Assembly: GCA_023554445.1 (NCBI GenBank)
Contig: JAMJQQ010000061.1
Span: forward strand, 1-6,998
DNA length: 6,998 nt
From: Carthagonibacter metallireducens
Lineage (GTDB): Bacteria > Gemmatimonadota > Gemmatimonadetes > Palauibacterales > Palauibacteraceae
Reading direction: 5' to 3'
Each line of letters begins with the position of its first letter. Within the stretch, counting starts at the first letter, position 1. Under the pieces are notes generated by a model that did not search any database, was not told where the DNA came from, and saw only the letters and a program-made list of their open reading frames with translations. Of this stretch, positions 6,078 through 6,998 are shown in pieces. A program made the translations under genes and the position numbers.

Positions 6078-6506
6078 TCAGATCTCCACGGACACGGTAC
6101 GCAGACCCCGGAAGCCGGCGAAGTCCCGGTCGAAGGTGGCGAGCCGACAGCCGGATTCGATCGCGATCGCCGCGAGCCACGCATCGGGTACGAGGTTGCC
6201 TGTCGCAACCGTTTCGGTGCATAAGCGTTCGAAGATCTCCCAATGGCGTCCGCCCGGTGACACCTCCCTGCAGTTCGGTTGCTCCCGGATCGCGTGACAG
6301 AACCCCAGCGCAGCTCGCAGCGTGCTCGGACGCTCGAAGACCGCAGGGTGCGTCACGATCCGAAGAAACCCGGAAAGCACCGATCCGTTGACGGCAAACG
6401 CGCTGTCCGCCGCGACCACTTCCTGCAGCCAGACCCGGCAGATTCGGTGGTGGGGCGTGTCCCTGCGGAAGGCGTAGACGAGAACGTTGACGTCAGGCAG
6501 AATCAC
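6078..6506 (-). CDS. vapC: PIN-domain ribonuclease toxin, VapC family, 142 aa
   Basis: VapC toxins are Mg2+-dependent endoribonucleases, often cutting tRNA or rRNA, held inactive by the cognate antitoxin. The N-terminus ILPDVNVLVYAF gives the first PIN acidic residue (D5). The GFLRIVTHP segment (46-54), DAWLAAIAIE (D108) and TFDRDF (D126, D128) match the PIN subfamily common among mycobacterial VapCs. The second acidic position, usually a glutamate, falls in VNGSVLSGF (39-47) and has no acid. GTG at 6506 is chosen because it puts the PIN motif at the normal position; the next in-frame ATG upstream (6620) lies far inside the antitoxin gene. No strong Shine-Dalgarno precedes it, and the 14-base overlap with the antitoxin gene suggests translational coupling. 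Length fits the family. Confidence 0.88.
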   Translation of the reverse strand: MILPDVNVLVYAFRRDTPHHRICRVWLQEVVAADSAFAVNGSVLSGFLRIVTHPAVFERPSTLRAALGFCHAIREQPNCREVSPGGRHWEIFERLCTETVATGNLVPDAWLAAIAIESGCRLATFDRDFAGFRGLRTVSVEI

Positions 6507-6759
6507 CGTCGGAATCCATGATGTCGAGAAGCGTTGCGCGGTCCGCCAGGTCGACGCCCGGTCGCATCCCTCCCGACCCGTCGGTCGGCAGCCGCACGCG
6601 TCGATGATCCGGCTCTGCATGCCTTCGCGTCAGCAGGTCGCGTAGCGCCTCCTCGATCACCTCCGTGATCGTCCGGTCCGATTCGACGGCGAGGCGCTTG
6701 ACCTCTCGCATCAGAGTTTCGGGCAGCCGCACGGTGGTTCGGGCACGCATGAGAATCAT
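6493..6759 (-). CDS. vapB: Ribbon-helix-helix antitoxin, VapB-like, 88 aa
   Basis: DNA-binding antitoxin that should neutralise the downstream PIN toxin and repress their shared promoter. ARTTVRLPE (6-14) is the RHH beta strand. Helix one spans about 14-26 (TLMREVKRLAVES). TITEVIEEALRDLLTRR (30-46) is helix two, with the usual turn between them. The tail from 47, with Arg/Pro/Gly then acidic residues ending in MDSDGDSA, is the expected toxin-binding part. The ATG at 6759 gives MILMRARTT; the ATG at 6750 (Met4) is equally possible and fits the promoter spacing better. Neither has a clear Shine-Dalgarno. It overlaps the toxin gene by 14 bases in a different frame. Calling it VapB rests on the toxin being VapC-like; RHH antitoxins occur in several systems. 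Confidence 0.88.
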   Translation of the reverse strand: MILMRARTTVRLPETLMREVKRLAVESDRTITEVIEEALRDLLTRRHAEPDHRRVRLPTDGSGGMRPGVDLADRATLLDIMDSDGDSA

Positions 6760-6786
6760 GATTCAAAGGTGACACAAATATGTCAA
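6753..6786 (-). promoter_or_regulatory. Toxin-antitoxin promoter and palindromic operator candidate
   Basis: On the minus strand TTGACA (6786-6781) is a perfect -35 box. A 17-base spacer leads to AATCAT (6763-6758), a poor -10 box. GAATCATGATTC (6753-6764) is a perfect 12-bp palindrome covering this -10 and the ATG at 6759. TGACA (6785-6781) and TGTCA (6774-6770) form a second inverted pair over the -35. An RHH repressor bound here would block its own promoter, as is usual for such loci. The predicted start near 6751 would make a message that is leaderless or nearly so from Met4. Confidence 0.55.
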
Positions 6787-6830
6787 CAATCCATCAACTC
6801 CAGGCGGTGCTGAACCGGAACCGGTGAGAG

Positions 6831-6998
6831 CTATTTCAGATCGCCGAAGTAGCTGCCCTTCGTCACCAGGAAGACCTCCTCGAAGTTGTTCTGCCAGCCC
6901 TGCTCCTTCTCGACCACCAGGAAGGCGAACTGCGCCGCGCCTTCGCCGATCGACGTATCGCCCGTCGCGGAGAGCGTCGCGAAGTCGAGCTCTTCCCA
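6831..6998 (-). CDS. Unrecognised protein, C-terminal 55 residues (5' end outside window)
   Basis: The minus-strand frame is open from the window edge to TAG (complement of 6831-6833). It encodes WEELDFATLSATGDTSIG and ends in EEVFLVTKGSYFGDLK. Third positions are almost all G or C, as in a real gene. The segment looks like alternating strands and turns (QFAFLVVEKEQGW) with no membrane helix. I do not recognise the family. It lies upstream of the antitoxin gene on the same strand with a 71-bp gap. The gap holds the antitoxin promoter and a short ACCGG/CCGGT repeat (6814-6825), but no clear terminator. Confidence 0.7.
   Translation of the reverse strand, partial: WEELDFATLSATGDTSIGEGAAQFAFLVVEKEQGWQNNFEEVFLVTKGSYFGDLK

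Noticed and set aside
4373..6391. 672-codon open frame on the plus strand, antisense to the ABC exporter
   Set aside because: The minus-strand frame has every ABC exporter motif in order. The plus-strand translation is His/Arg/Asp/Gly-rich with no recognisable fold, typical of an antisense shadow in high-GC DNA, and it runs into the antisense of the toxin gene.
6507..6620. Upstream ATG at 6620 as the toxin start, giving 180 aa
   Set aside because: The extra 38 residues overlap antitoxin coding sequence in another frame, look like shadow translation, and push the PIN motif away from its normal N-terminal position.
6813..6825. AACCGG direct repeat and ACCGG/CCGGT inverted repeat as a terminator for the right-hand gene
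   Set aside because: The loop would be two bases, too small for a stable hairpin, and no T-run follows on the minus strand.

Overview
The window is high-GC bacterial chromosome, judged by eye from strongly G/C-biased third codon positions and long antisense shadow ORFs. Gene content is housekeeping or accessory: a cation/proton antiporter, an ABC exporter, a von Willebrand factor A (VWA) protein and a toxin-antitoxin pair. Nothing seen fixes the phylum. No rRNA, convincing tRNA, CRISPR array, transposase or phage gene was found.

Layout. 1-1038 (+): C-terminal part of a KefB/KefC-type cation:proton antiporter with its cytoplasmic TrkA-N (RCK) nucleotide-binding domain. 1039-1458: a 420-bp stretch without a credible protein gene. 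It holds two diverged direct copies, 180-184 bp apart, of a structured RNA-like element, followed by a hairpin that buries the ribosome binding site of the next gene. 1459-2385 (+): an unrecognised soluble 308-aa protein. 2386-2647: non-coding, with a terminator-like hairpin and a possible structured leader. 2648-3928 (+): soluble VWA-domain protein with an intact metal-ion-dependent adhesion site (MIDAS). 3939-3956: perfect 18-bp palindrome between convergent genes. 3956-5980 (-): ABC exporter half-transporter with an unusual charged insertion in the nucleotide-binding domain. 6078-6759 (-): overlapping VapBC-type pair, a ribbon-helix-helix antitoxin followed by a PIN-domain toxin, with a palindromic operator candidate over the antitoxin start. 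6831-6998 (-): C-terminus of an unrecognised protein that continues past the window.

The most notable feature is the 1121-1458 leader. Its two copies keep three stems in the same order while their sequences differ, and several base pairs change on both sides. G.U pairs occur only if the plus strand is the RNA. The second copy runs into two partly exclusive hairpins, one of which hides the Shine-Dalgarno of the 308-aa gene. This is the layout of a tandem cis-regulatory RNA (riboswitch-like). I do not recognise it as a known class, and the ligand and the downstream gene's function are unknown.

The genes do not form one operon. The antiporter, the 308-aa gene and the VWA gene share a strand but are separated by 420 and 262 bp. 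The ABC exporter, toxin-antitoxin pair and terminal fragment lie on the other strand. Only the toxin-antitoxin pair is clearly co-transcribed.
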